Source: a virus
IMG/VR virus record: IMGVR_UViG_3300032267_000867
Span: 1 to 57,441 of that record
Length of the DNA: 57,441 nucleotides
Direction: 5' to 3' (one strand)
Shown: positions 8,457 to 16,053 of the stretch, in pieces
How positions within the stretch are numbered: the first letter of the stretch is position 1
Layout: each line of letters opens with the position of its first letter
Notes under the pieces: model-generated
Told to the model about the DNA's origin: nothing
Seen by the model: the letters and a program-made list of their open reading frames with translations, nothing else
The model's database searches: none
Made by a program: the position numbers and the translations under genes

Positions 8457-8565
8457 GCCGCGTTTGTAAACGCGGCGTTGACGCGCGGCAAGAGTGTTTT
8501 GACGCTTGCACGACACAAGCCGCCATGACATAAGACAGGGCGCTCTCCTGGCGTGATGTGATCAT
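8413..8565 (-). CDS. Possible 50-residue leader ORF across the HTH start
   Basis: The ATG at 8565 has one of the best ribosome sites in the window (GGGAAAGGAAC) and sits downstream of a hairpin, the same layout as other early genes here. The frame runs 50 codons and stops inside the HTH gene in another frame. The peptide is Ser/Arg/Cys rich and resembles nothing I know. It may be a leader peptide that carries ribosomes over the operator, or just a chance ORF. Confidence 0.35.
8457..8476. promoter_or_regulatory. Palindromic operator abutting the HTH ATG
   Basis: Perfect 9-bp arms GCCGCGTTT/AAACGCGGC around a GT spacer, touching the ATG at 8456. A dimeric HTH protein bound here would cover the translation start. 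The central GTTTGTAAAC core recurs with one base less in the dyad at 7812-7826. Confidence 0.7.
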
Positions 8566-8590
8566 TGTTCCTTTCCCATGATACCAACTT

Positions 8591-8624
8591 GCCCGCCTTG
8601 GTTCGAGCCAGGGCGGGCATTTTT
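8591..8624 (+). terminator. Hairpin with plus-strand T-run after the RlpA-like gene
   Basis: GCCCGCC/GGCGGGC arms with an inner GG/CC pair and a short loop, followed on the plus strand by five T. It overlaps the TAA stop of the RlpA-like gene. On the minus strand, the direction of the genes, it lacks a U-run. It would best stop antisense transcription, and it also lies upstream of the ribosome site at 8565. Confidence 0.6.
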
Positions 8625-8976
8625 ATGGGCGGTGCAAAACCCTAATTCGCACAAACCCGACGCCGGTGATGTGCAGGCGCTTCGCGGCTTCGTGCGACAG
8701 GTCCAGAATTCTCGATGAAACGTATGGCCCCCGGTCATTGATTCGCACGACCACAGACCTATCGCGGTGCATTACCTCGACGATGGTGCCAAACGGCAGG
8801 CACCGGGAAGCTGCGGTTAAGGCGGTGCTTCGGAAAGGCTCCCCGGATGCGGTGGGGCGTCCATTGTGGCTGGCGCCATACCATGACGCCAGCCCGGTTG
8901 GTGGGCACCGTGGCGACGCCTGGGCGGCACCAGCGGCGAAGATCAGGGTGGCTAGGGCCACCCTGGCGCCACTCAT
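8623..8976 (-). CDS. RlpA-like double-psi beta-barrel protein, secreted
   Basis: 117 residues with a likely signal peptide (MSGARVALATLIFAAGAAQA, cut near residue 20). The rest is one RlpA-type barrel: GLASWYG, TASGE, LPFGTIVEV, the hallmark INDRGPY, and RILDLSHEAAKRL. Bacterial RlpA proteins are outer-membrane lytic transglycosylases that act on stripped glycan; this one lacks the SPOR domain and a lipobox. It may weaken the periplasmic wall at lysis or during infection, far from the GH19 endolysin gene. It overlaps the upstream gene by ATGA. Confidence 0.88.
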   Translation of the reverse strand: MSGARVALATLIFAAGAAQASPRCPPTGLASWYGASHNGRPTASGEPFRSTALTAASRCLPFGTIVEVMHRDRSVVVRINDRGPYVSSRILDLSHEAAKRLHITGVGFVRIRVLHRP

Positions 8977-9176
8977 GGCGGAGCCTCCGTTACTCGGCCA
9001 ATCGTAATATTGCTCTGCGCGCGGATGTCCTTATTGCTCCAGGACCAGCATTGTCCGTCATAATCGAACACGACCCAGAGCAGATCGTGCTCGATCCCAT
9101 AATCAATCACCATTTGCGCCATGCCTTTGCCGTGCGGCGTGCGGACGGGGATGGGCGGGTTGAGTTGAGTGATCAT
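8973..9176 (-). CDS. Small protein, unknown function
   Basis: 67 residues. It is beta-rich with alternating aromatic residues (HDLLWVVFDYDGQCWSW), suggesting a small barrel or sheet. No family is recognised. It is coupled by ATGA overlaps to the RlpA-like gene downstream and to 9173-9412 upstream. Confidence 0.75.
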   Translation of the reverse strand: MITQLNPPIPVRTPHGKGMAQMVIDYGIEHDLLWVVFDYDGQCWSWSNKDIRAQSNITIGRVTEAPP

Positions 9177-9412
9177 GGCTTCACCTCCAGGGCTGCGCGG
9201 ATGCTTTCCATGGTGGCATTCCAGAGATTGGCCGTCTCAACTGCCGTAAGTTGATCCGATGCCATGCCTTCCATTGCCGCTTCGGCGTGCTGAAGCGCCT
9301 CCCGCAGCCGTTCAATTTCATTGGCTGCTGCCGTCATTACATCAGACGCCGCGTCCTCCTGCTCTCCTTTGCCGCATAATTTAAATGCCCAATATCTGAG
9401 TAGCTCGCTCAT
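9173..9412 (-). CDS. Small helical protein, unknown function
   Basis: 79 residues, mostly alpha-helical, with a likely coiled coil in the middle (ANEIERLREALQHAEAAMEG). It belongs to the chain of overlapping accessory genes 10840-8623, each sharing four bases with the next. No function can be read from it. Confidence 0.75.
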   Translation of the reverse strand: MSELLRYWAFKLCGKGEQEDAASDVMTAAANEIERLREALQHAEAAMEGMASDQLTAVETANLWNATMESIRAALEVKP

Positions 9413-9723
9413 GGCTTCACCCCCGGCGCTGCTGCGACCATGGCGCGGTATAAAGCCACGATCCCATGGCCATGCGCACTTGATGCATGTCCTGCATCAA
9501 ACATTTCCTCAGTCGGCTCTACCGGCACCACGGCCCACCCTGCCGCGCGGATGGCGGCGAGGGCGGCAGTAGTAGCGTCATCCAGCCGCCGACGCTCCAA
9601 AGCGCCCAGCCGGTTGAGGGGATTTCCGCTCATGTGTGGCGAGTTGTTCATAGAGAAATGCTTCGCCATTGCCATTGCCATCATCTCCACCAGTTCGGCT
9701 TCGTCTTTTGCTGGTTCGCTCAT
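9409..9723 (-). CDS. Accessory protein, unknown function
   Basis: 104 residues from the ATG at 9723, which shares ATGA with the upstream stop; the longer frame to 9777 only adds shadow sequence. A Met-rich helix (VEMMAMAMAKHF) is followed by ATTAALAAIRAAGWAVVPVEPTEEM, a phrase common at the C-terminus of small phage accessory proteins whose role is unknown. Confidence 0.75.
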   Translation of the reverse strand: MSEPAKDEAELVEMMAMAMAKHFSMNNSPHMSGNPLNRLGALERRRLDDATTAALAAIRAAGWAVVPVEPTEEMFDAGHASSAHGHGIVALYRAMVAAAPGVKP

Positions 9724-10100
9724 TCCACAATCCCCCAATGGCTGATGCTTGCAGGTTCTGCTGTCCCCGGCTCCCACCAGCGCAGCATGGCGCGGATGGC
9801 GCGGGGGAGTTCCATGTCGCGTTCGTACCGGCGCATTTCATTCGGGTATTCGTCTCGATAAGGATACGAGCCGCTGGCATTTTCCGCCAATTCCTCGACA
9901 GCCTCCTCCATCAGAGGGCGCACCTGCTCAAGCCTCACACGCATCGCCTGCAACATCTGCATATGCTCGCGCAGGCTGCTGCTGGCACCCTCGATGTAAT
10001 TGGCGGCGTCGTTCAGCAGAGCCTGATTGTGGGACACATAAAACCCCGCCATAAAGCGCAGGCCGTCGATCATCTCGGGGACGGTTCGCATCTTGTTCAT
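9720..10100 (-). CDS. Helical accessory protein, unknown function
   Basis: 126 residues from the ATG at 10100. It is predicted to be almost all helix, with a coiled-coil stretch (SSSLREHMQMLQAMRVRLEQV) and a Trp-containing C-terminus. The start at 10100 overlaps the previous stop by ATGA. The extra 68 residues of the longer frame are Arg-rich shadow. Confidence 0.72.
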   Translation of the reverse strand: MNKMRTVPEMIDGLRFMAGFYVSHNQALLNDAANYIEGASSSLREHMQMLQAMRVRLEQVRPLMEEAVEELAENASGSYPYRDEYPNEMRRYERDMELPRAIRAMLRWWEPGTAEPASISHWGIVE

Positions 10101-10360
10101 ACCCCCGCCTCGATCCGCATGGCGCTGGCCAAATAGTGTTTGGCGAGCACCTCGCGCCCATATGCCATATGCTCTGCGGCGATGGCCTGTAGCATCACGG
10201 AGACGTGAGCATCCAGCGCCGCCGGAATTCCGGGGTGGCAATGCCCAACGCGTGCGATGGTCATGGCGATCTTGGTGGCCTCGTCGCGCATTTCCTCGGC
10301 GCATTTGAGGTAGCGGGCATCGACGGACGTGACAGCCATTTTCTGAAGATTCTCCATCAC
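10097..10360 (-). CDS. Small accessory protein, unknown function
   Basis: 87 residues, helical, His- and Met-containing, with no recognised motif. It is linked by four-base overlaps on both sides, so it is co-translated with its neighbours. Confidence 0.72.
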   Translation of the reverse strand: MMENLQKMAVTSVDARYLKCAEEMRDEATKIAMTIARVGHCHPGIPAALDAHVSVMLQAIAAEHMAYGREVLAKHYLASAMRIEAGV

Positions 10361-10563
10361 AAAAACCCCACGACCATCTTAATGTATTGCAGATCGTGCC
10401 GGGCGGCGTCGTCGTCGCCGTTGGAACGGTGGGTGAGGTATTCCGCCACCGTAGCCAGCACCTCGCGGGCCACTTCGGGATTGGCGGGCGTTTCGCGGCT
10501 GATTTGTTTGACGCGCTGCGCCATTTCCAAATCCACCAGCTTGATGGGTAGGGGGTTATCCAT
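10357..10563 (-). CDS. Small accessory protein, unknown function
   Basis: 68 residues from the ATG at 10563, which has GGAAGGA eight bases upstream; the frame to 10650 is longer but lacks a site. It is helical (ASREVLATVAEYL-like segment), with a C-terminal YIKMVVGFL. Its start overlaps the end of the winged-helix-like gene by eight bases. Confidence 0.72.
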   Translation of the reverse strand: MDNPLPIKLVDLEMAQRVKQISRETPANPEVAREVLATVAEYLTHRSNGDDDAARHDLQYIKMVVGFL

Positions 10564-10840
10564 GTGTTTCGTCCTTCCGTGATGTTGCGAGGTAGATAGC
10601 CTTGCCGCCCGCACCCAGGCGGCTTTTCCGGTAGAATTCAATTGGGCCATAGAGCGCGCATTTGATTTGCAGGTTGCGCATCATGGCCATGGCCGACTGC
10701 CTCCATGTTCTGGGGCGCTCGGCTTTGGTGAGGTAGATCGCGTCGGCCAGCGCCTCCAAAGGCACTTCCTCGCCGCACCGCGCGGCGAGGAATTTAACCG
10801 CGCGAGCTTCGTGCGGCGTGAAGTGCAGGTCGAGTTTCAT
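10556..10840 (-). CDS. Winged-helix-like DNA-binding protein (putative)
   Basis: 94 residues. The order FTPHEARAVKFLAARCGEEV, then LADAIYLTKAE, then RTWRQSAMAMMRNLQIK and a basic beta-hairpin-like end resembles OmpR-type winged helices without a receiver domain. It heads the run of overlapping accessory genes and may regulate it. The family is inferred only from the pattern. Confidence 0.68.
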   Translation of the reverse strand: MKLDLHFTPHEARAVKFLAARCGEEVPLEALADAIYLTKAERPRTWRQSAMAMMRNLQIKCALYGPIEFYRKSRLGAGGKAIYLATSRKDETHG

Positions 10841-10868
10841 TTAAAACTTTCCAAAAATGCGAGGGGTT

Positions 10869-10893
10869 CCCCCGACTTTCGTCGGGGGTTTTT
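10869..10893 (+). terminator. Strong hairpin, plus-strand terminator shape
   Basis: Arms CCCCCGAC/GTCGGGGG with a four-base loop, followed on the plus strand by five T. On the minus strand the loop is GAAA, a very stable GNRA loop, but no U-run follows. It sits between the stop at 10896 and the start at 10840, so it could serve the upstream gene as an mRNA end while blocking transcription from the other side. Confidence 0.7.
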
Positions 10894-10895
10894 GC

Positions 10896-11240
10896 TCAAA
10901 AGTTGTAATCGTAAAATTTGACCGGCTTGTCGCCCAGCGAGTAGCGATTGTCGTGGGCGTCATACCACTGACTATCGCGGCGCAGGCGGATGCGGATAAC
11001 CTTGCGTTCCAAGTCGCTGCTGATGAACCACTTCTGGTCGCGCTGGTTTACCACCGTGCCGAAGAACCCACCGGGCACAAAGTCCATTTTCCAAGAATCG
11101 TCGCGGTCGGCCTTCATCGCGCGGATTTCGATGGTCTTGGGGCTGATCTGGCGGATAACTTCGTAGGGGTTCACATCGCTGTAGCCGAGCTTGTTGGCGT
11201 AGGGGGCGACGGTCATGGTGGTGTTGGTTGCGGTGGTCAT
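10896..11240 (-). CDS. Conserved phage protein, unknown function
   Basis: 114 residues. It opens with a Thr-rich tail, then NKLGYSDVNPYEVIRQISPKTIEIR, FVPGGFFG and QKWFISSD, and ends with an RIRLRRDSQWYDA strand. The beta-rich, basic make-up suggests a nucleic-acid-related fold. I recall similar uncharacterised phage proteins but no function. AAAGGAA precedes the ATG, with a hairpin just upstream of it. Confidence 0.8.
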   Translation of the reverse strand: MTTATNTTMTVAPYANKLGYSDVNPYEVIRQISPKTIEIRAMKADRDDSWKMDFVPGGFFGTVVNQRDQKWFISSDLERKVIRIRLRRDSQWYDAHDNRYSLGDKPVKFYDYNF

Positions 11241-11255
11241 TGGGTGGGTTCCTTT

Positions 11256-11278
11256 CTCTCAGGCGTCGTTGCCTGGAG
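11256..11278 (-). promoter_or_regulatory. 5' UTR hairpin before the ribosome site of 10896-11240
   Basis: On the message CTC-CAGGC pairs with GCCTG-GAG (one bulged A) and ends directly at the GAGAAAGGAA ribosome site. It is one of seven hairpins placed this way in the early genes. Confidence 0.55.
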
Positions 11279-11298
11279 ATTTTATAAACCCACCCCGG

Positions 11299-11317
11299 AA
11301 AAAAGAAAATAGCCTTT
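11299..11317 (-). repeat. 19-bp motif shared with 54764-54782
   Basis: The 19 bases here recur exactly upstream of the gene at 54289-54699, again 60-85 bases before the start codon. On the message strand it ends in a T-rich TATTTTCTTTTTT, so it may be a weak terminator of the previous gene or part of a shared promoter. Confidence 0.6.
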
Positions 11318-11362
11318 CCGCCTAAATCGGAAGATTTTTTTGACAAAAATGCAGGGACGGGT

Positions 11363-11584
11363 TCAGCCGTCGTCCGGCATCAACACGTTGCCGATTTTGA
11401 CATAAAGACCCATGGCCACCGCAGATGACGGCGGCACGCTGGCGTAGCCAATTTGTTTCGCCGTTTCGTAAACGATCATCATCACGGTGGGATTGCGTGA
11501 CAACACCTCTTCCAACGCCTTTCGCGCGGAAGCTGCAATCAGGCAATTGTCAGGGTCAATCTTTTCGATCTTCTCGCTCTTCAC
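11363..11584 (-). CDS. Small protein, unknown function
   Basis: 73 residues. An acidic N-terminus leads into a helix SARKALEEVLSRNPTVMMIVYETAKQIGYA and a Gly/Val end. No family is recognised. Its start overlaps the phosphoesterase stop by ATGA. Confidence 0.75.
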   Translation of the reverse strand: MKSEKIEKIDPDNCLIAASARKALEEVLSRNPTVMMIVYETAKQIGYASVPPSSAVAMGLYVKIGNVLMPDDG

Positions 11585-12594
11585 GCGGAACGTCCCGCTT
11601 TGACGCGAATGCGCGGCTTACCGGCTAATTGCTGGCCGCGAAACCACGCGACCCCATTTACAATTTCGCACAATTCTGGCGGCATAAGCTCTCCGTCCTT
11701 CCATGTTAAAACGGCAAAGCCGGGATTCCAAAGTCTGGTATTGCCTTGCATGTAGCCAAAACATGGCCATGCTGGATCAGCCAACATGCCAATCTGCACG
11801 CCATATCGGCGCCCGCGCATATCGACCATTGGTTTCACTTCCAACGAGTGCGTATCGCCGGAAACAAAAGAAACGCCTGCTTTGACCGCGTTATTCCATC
11901 CCGCATGAATTCCGCCGTGGAACCTGTGCATCACAACGGAGTCGTTCAAATCCAGTCGATGACACATTTTCCAATCTGGAAATTGCCCGGCGAAGTCAAA
12001 TCCATCCACGCCTTCAAACATAGCAGCATTTAACGCTAAATATTTATCGAACCGATCATCATGATTGCCGCGCACCCAAAATCTCAACGCGCGCGGCGCT
12101 AGTCCCATAATATCGTCGAGATGCTGTTTGGCCGCGCTTAGTTCTTCTTTGACTTTGACGCGACGATTCCACCCCAGCGGGTCATGGCGCGATGGTTCGC
12201 CCATATCCACCAAATCGCCCACACTCAGCAAAATATCGGGCTGCACCAGAGGAATGGCGCGCAATAGCGCTTCATGCGCTAAGCTGCGGGGCTGTGACAG
12301 CGACGTCCAATGCGCATCGCTAAAAGCCACCGCAACGGCGTTTAAATGGTTGATTTTTAACGTCAATTCGCATTCCGGTGGATTATCCGGATCATACGCC
12401 ACCGCCATCGCCTTGTGCGCTTTGCGCACATCGGGCTTGTTGAAACGACTGAGCGCCGCTTCGTATTGATTTGCAGCGGTTTTATTGCTCATCGGCGGTA
12501 TAAATGACCGCGCCGCTGCCGTCACATTGCCGTGCAGCATCACCGCGTTATAGACTGGTTCTATGTCGCTCCACTGGTAAGCGGGCTGTGCCAT
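11581..12594 (-). CDS. Calcineurin-like metallophosphoesterase
   Basis: 337 residues. The metal-binding motifs are in the family order: SDAH (D93, H95), GDLVD (D127), GNHDD (176-180), a His in VVMHRFHGG (about 219-227) and SGDTHS (about 245-250), equivalent to GHTH. It could act on nucleic acid ends, nucleotides or a phosphoprotein; the substrate cannot be told. The N-terminal 60 residues have an HGNVTAAARSF segment like a small HTH, so nucleic acid binding is plausible. It lies between the lysis genes and the early accessory genes. Confidence 0.88.
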   Translation of the reverse strand: MAQPAYQWSDIEPVYNAVMLHGNVTAAARSFIPPMSNKTAANQYEAALSRFNKPDVRKAHKAMAVAYDPDNPPECELTLKINHLNAVAVAFSDAHWTSLSQPRSLAHEALLRAIPLVQPDILLSVGDLVDMGEPSRHDPLGWNRRVKVKEELSAAKQHLDDIMGLAPRALRFWVRGNHDDRFDKYLALNAAMFEGVDGFDFAGQFPDWKMCHRLDLNDSVVMHRFHGGIHAGWNNAVKAGVSFVSGDTHSLEVKPMVDMRGRRYGVQIGMLADPAWPCFGYMQGNTRLWNPGFAVLTWKDGELMPPELCEIVNGVAWFRGQQLAGKPRIRVKAGRSA

Positions 12595-12606
12595 GGTTGA
12601 TAATCC

Positions 12607-13149
12607 TCATTTTGCAGGGGTTTCATCCAGAGCAGCCTTTGCTTTTGTCCACCGTGCAATGCGATCATCCCGCCCATTAAATCCGCCATTCACTCTGCGG
12701 GTGATGTCATCAAACCGTCCAGCGTCGGCTAACTCATTTAATTTTCTGTCGTTCCACCACCACGCGGCGCTTGTTCCAGCACCTTCCGCCGTTTCCAGCC
12801 ACGCGCAAAACACGTCCAACGCCATGTCAGGCTTCAGCGCATCCCGCGCCGCCGTTGTGTTTGCACGCCCTGTTATTTGAATGGCTCCACGGCCCCGAAA
12901 ACGCAGACCGTCGCCTTTCTCCGTGTTGCCCAGGTCGCGCCGCCCCTCATACTTCGCCTGCGCTTCCGTCGGCCCCCATATTTCTCGGGTGAATTTTCCG
13001 CCGCCACTCTCGTGTCCAACCTGCGCCAAAAAGGCGGCGATCCGGTCCTTGGTGTCGATGCCATACGTCGGGCAGGCGGCGGCGAAAGACGCTGCCCAGG
13101 CATCCGGATACACCCAGCCCAGTTGCTTCATCAGCGCCGTGGTGATCAT
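12607..13149 (-). CDS. Endolysin, GH19 chitinase-fold muramidase
   Basis: 180 residues from the ATG at 13149, which shares ATGA with the holin stop. The GH19 lysozyme pattern is present: FLAQVGHESGGGKFTREIW with the catalytic Glu (E47) and a second acid (E56), then RFRGRGAIQITGRANT and the SAAWWWNDRKLNELAD segment. There is no signal peptide and no separate wall-binding domain, so release depends on the holin just upstream. It cleaves peptidoglycan to free the progeny. Confidence 0.93.
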   Translation of the reverse strand: MITTALMKQLGWVYPDAWAASFAAACPTYGIDTKDRIAAFLAQVGHESGGGKFTREIWGPTEAQAKYEGRRDLGNTEKGDGLRFRGRGAIQITGRANTTAARDALKPDMALDVFCAWLETAEGAGTSAAWWWNDRKLNELADAGRFDDITRRVNGGFNGRDDRIARWTKAKAALDETPAK

Positions 13150-13661
13150 TTTTGCAGCCGCTGAATGATGCCGTCCTTGGCCCGGCTGCCAGCCGAAGAG
13201 CCGAAATAGTAGGTGATCACACCGCCCCATGCGCTACCCAGTGCCCCCAGCATAACAAGCAACGCTTCCGACGCGCCATTGGACGGCAACCCGAATTTCA
13301 GCATCCAGAACAACACGCCGAAATAGCCCGTCGTCACAAGCCCGGCCAGCACCTTTGGCGCCCAGTCGTGAGTTTTGATTTCCCGGTTTCGTGCGCTGTT
13401 TCGATCTTCGCCAGCAAGGCGTTCCAGGTCGATGTCCAACTCCCGCATGTGGATCAGGAATTCCTGCTCCGCCTTTTTGAGCGCGAGAAGCTGCTCCGGG
13501 GTGGCGTTTTGCATCGCCGCCGCTATCTGCTCCTCCGATCCATCGGGACGCCCTAGGACGGCGTTGCTCACGGCGGTGACGGCCATGCCCGCTAGCGGGC
13601 CACCTAGCGCCGTGGCAATGGATGGCGCCACGGTGCGGATGATGTTCAGGATTTTGTCCAT
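13146..13661 (-). CDS. Holin, GTA-type three-TM family
   Basis: 171 residues. Three hydrophobic segments (about 15-37, 100-122 and 132-153) surround a charged helical loop (LALKKAEQEFLIHMRELDIDLERL). The THDWAPKVLAG and ITYYFGSSAGSRAKD sequences are typical of the 3TM holins of gene-transfer agents and alphaproteobacterial phages. It would form membrane lesions that let the endolysin out. It directly precedes the endolysin with an ATGA overlap. Confidence 0.88.
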   Translation of the reverse strand: MDKILNIIRTVAPSIATALGGPLAGMAVTAVSNAVLGRPDGSEEQIAAAMQNATPEQLLALKKAEQEFLIHMRELDIDLERLAGEDRNSARNREIKTHDWAPKVLAGLVTTGYFGVLFWMLKFGLPSNGASEALLVMLGALGSAWGGVITYYFGSSAGSRAKDGIIQRLQK

Positions 13662-13663
13662 GG

Positions 13664-15355
13664 TCAGTCCTCCATGTAGAATTTTAGATTGGTCTTCAGC
13701 CGCTCGTCGTCCGGTGCCAAGGCCAGCGCCAATTGCCCTTGTTCAATGGCGACTGACTTCATGCCTAAGCGATACGCTGCAATAGCAGCATGGTCATGCG
13801 GTTGCGCGCCCCAAACTGCGGGATCAGATGAAAATGTGATGACTTTGATTGTGATCGCCAGCGCCCGCATGGCGTAGGCGAAGGATTCCGCCCACCGGCC
13901 CTGCCGGTAACACAACACCGAAAGCTCGCACCAAGGCTCCCGGGTGTTGGGTTCCTCCAGCGAAGCCAGTTGGAATTCCTTCTCCGCCTTGGCCTGCTCG
14001 CCCAATTGCCAATAGCATCGGCCCCGGGTCCGATAGGCAAAAGATCGGTTGTTTGGCCATTTGGCGCTGGGCATGGCGAGATAATGCGCGAAGGCGTCCA
14101 CGCATTCCTGATGCTGCGCGTGATAGTAAAGCTCGCGGGCGTAGTAAAATGCGCTGCGCTCACAGTTCGTGTCCTCGTCCCGCGCCGCCTTCAGCATGTC
14201 CAGGTATTGACCACGGCTTTTGGTCGGGTCGGGCAGGTGCTTCATCAACAGCTTGTCGGTGTCCACCCACGCCTCTGTAATGCGCTTATCCGCCGTGATG
14301 TATTCGTGGCAGAGATACGCCCACCGATAGCCGTGGCGGGAGTGAATTTTCTCGTTCTGGAAAATCAGCCCTTGGCCGCAGTCAAACGGGTAGCGCATCC
14401 GCGTCGTCTCGCCCAACTGCCAGAGGCGTTCTATTTCCTCTCGCCAGCCGGGTTCCAACACCTCATCCAGATCGACGCTGACACACACGTCGATGTCGGC
14501 AGGCACCAGGGCTAAGGCGGCGTTGCGTGCCACGTCGAACCGCCAGGGCCGCACGGAGATGGTATGCACCAGCGCGCCGCACCTCACGGCCAGTTCCGCC
14601 GTCTCATCCGTGCTGCCGGTGTCGGCAATCACGATGGCGTCGGCGTCCCGGGCGGCTTCGCAAAAGCGTTCTACAAATTGTGCCTCATTTTTGGCGATAG
14701 CGTAAACAGCGATTTTCAAGGGTGGCCTCGTTATCAAGCCCCAGCGCGTGGCGTATTGGGGGCGGTTTGCGACGATCCATGGCCGCGCCTCGTCGATGTG
14801 GCGCTGGTTGTCGTGCCCGATGGTGGACGATCCGACGTGATGCACATAGGCACGCGACACAAAATGCTGATAGCCCAGCGCCGAAAGGTCGGCGCACTGC
14901 ACGTCGTCCGAATACCAGTTGATTGGCGGAAACGGTGCGGCTTCAAAAGCCTCACGACTAATCCAAGCCAAGATGGGCGAGACGGCCTCAACCTCCACCG
15001 GGTCGGGATTCCGCATATGGTGAATGTTCTGGCAGTAGCGCACGGAGTCGGATCGCGCGGCGACAAGGCCAAGGCGCGGCACCGTAGCGCGCAGGGTGGC
15101 TACATCCTCCATCAGCACGCGGATGGTCGAGGGGTTCAAAACGATGTCGTCGTTGGCAATCAGGATTTCGTCGTGCGTCTCAAATGCTTTTTGCATTGCA
15201 TAATTGTATGCGGCGCCGAAATTGCCGTGGCCGGTGCGGAAGACCTGCAATTCGGTTTGTAGCGCGCCGTAGGCGTGGACGCTCTCGCGCATCACGGTCA
15301 GCGGCGAAGGCCCGGAGCCTTCAAGCCGCGTCGTACAAACTACCAGCGGAATCAC
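13664..15355 (-). CDS. Two-domain GT2-type glycosyltransferase with TPR tail
   Basis: 563 residues. The first domain (about 1-210) has the GT-A features NYAMQKAFETHDEILIANDD (a DxD-like acidic pair) and SPILAWISREAFEA. The second (about 213-390) is a fuller GT2 core: YAIAKNEAQFVE, ADTGSTDETA and VSVDLDEVLEP with the DxD motif. The last 170 residues look like TPR helices (RGRCYWQLGEQAKAEKEFQLA). Such enzymes transfer sugars to protein, glycan or DNA. The place between lysis and fibre genes suggests modification of the host surface or of virion fibres. Confidence 0.88.
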   Translation of the reverse strand: MIPLVVCTTRLEGSGPSPLTVMRESVHAYGALQTELQVFRTGHGNFGAAYNYAMQKAFETHDEILIANDDIVLNPSTIRVLMEDVATLRATVPRLGLVAARSDSVRYCQNIHHMRNPDPVEVEAVSPILAWISREAFEAAPFPPINWYSDDVQCADLSALGYQHFVSRAYVHHVGSSTIGHDNQRHIDEARPWIVANRPQYATRWGLITRPPLKIAVYAIAKNEAQFVERFCEAARDADAIVIADTGSTDETAELAVRCGALVHTISVRPWRFDVARNAALALVPADIDVCVSVDLDEVLEPGWREEIERLWQLGETTRMRYPFDCGQGLIFQNEKIHSRHGYRWAYLCHEYITADKRITEAWVDTDKLLMKHLPDPTKSRGQYLDMLKAARDEDTNCERSAFYYARELYYHAQHQECVDAFAHYLAMPSAKWPNNRSFAYRTRGRCYWQLGEQAKAEKEFQLASLEEPNTREPWCELSVLCYRQGRWAESFAYAMRALAITIKVITFSSDPAVWGAQPHDHAAIAAYRLGMKSVAIEQGQLALALAPDDERLKTNLKFYMED

Positions 15356-15585
15356 TTATCGGCTTTCTTATCCAGCTTTTCAAAGATCGCCTTCAGCATG
15401 TCTTTCATTTCGCCAATGTCCTGGCGGTAATCGGACTTGCTGACATAAGAGACATGCATCTCGCGCTCAAGCCTGATCAGGCTTTCCTTCAACGATCCAA
15501 TAGCGTCCCAGACTGTCTTGAGTAACCAGCCGAAGCCGGCCACCCCAAGAGACATCATGGCGTTGAAAATGTCTTGCTGGCTCAT
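15352..15585 (-). CDS. Small membrane protein with coiled coil
   Basis: 77 residues from the ATG at 15585, which shares ATGA with the upstream stop and has GGAG upstream. One hydrophobic segment (FNAMMSLGVAGFGWLLKTVW) is followed by a charged coiled coil (SLKESLIRLEREMHVSYV and IGEMKDMLKAIFEKLDKKADK). It may be a second holin-like or spanin-like lysis protein, given the neighbourhood; no family is assigned. Confidence 0.72.
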   Translation of the reverse strand: MSQQDIFNAMMSLGVAGFGWLLKTVWDAIGSLKESLIRLEREMHVSYVSKSDYRQDIGEMKDMLKAIFEKLDKKADK

Positions 15586-16052
15586 TTTAGCATCTCCGGC
15601 CAAATAATATCCCAGGGAAACCCCGGTTGAGACGGCACGTCTCGCAGAGCTTGCCTGTAGGTGGCAACGTCGAAGTCGAGGCCGTTGCCTTCCTCGAGGG
15701 CCTTGATCACGCGCCAGTCGGTGGCGGCGAGGCGGGCATTGCGATCTGCCCGAACCGAAGCCGCTTGCTGGTCGGTCATGGCGTCAATCTCGGCCTGCGG
15801 GATGGCTTCGACAGCCCACTGCTGAATCCAAGATTGCCCGTCATACAACGGGGCAATCTCAACCATGCGCTGCGTCAAAACATCAACCATCGGCTGAGCC
15901 GAGTAATGGACCGGGAACACGTTCCATTCGGCCAGACTGGCAGGCGACAGAATGCCATTCGGGAAACTTGTCGAAGGGGTGTCCCGCATCAGATCAGTCT
16001 GCGTGTAAGGATACGCAACAATCTGATTGTCGATGGCTTTGACGTAGAGCAT
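15582..16052 (-). CDS. Tail-fibre assembly-like protein
   Basis: 156 residues. The C-terminal part ADRNARLAATDWRVIK...YRQALRDVPSQPGFPWDIIWP is the standard ending of phage tail-fibre assembly/chaperone proteins. The N-terminus resembles XkdW-type fibre-associated proteins. It lies just downstream of the fibre genes. It probably helps fold or attach a fibre rather than being a major structural part. Confidence 0.82.
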   Translation of the reverse strand: MLYVKAIDNQIVAYPYTQTDLMRDTPSTSFPNGILSPASLAEWNVFPVHYSAQPMVDVLTQRMVEIAPLYDGQSWIQQWAVEAIPQAEIDAMTDQQAASVRADRNARLAATDWRVIKALEEGNGLDFDVATYRQALRDVPSQPGFPWDIIWPEMLK

Positions 16053-16053
16053 C

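Noticed and set aside
8457-8531. Longer start of the HTH regulator at 8531
   Set aside because: The added residues are Arg/Cys-rich and cross the palindrome; the ATG at 8456 gives a complete HTH. It is not fully excluded.
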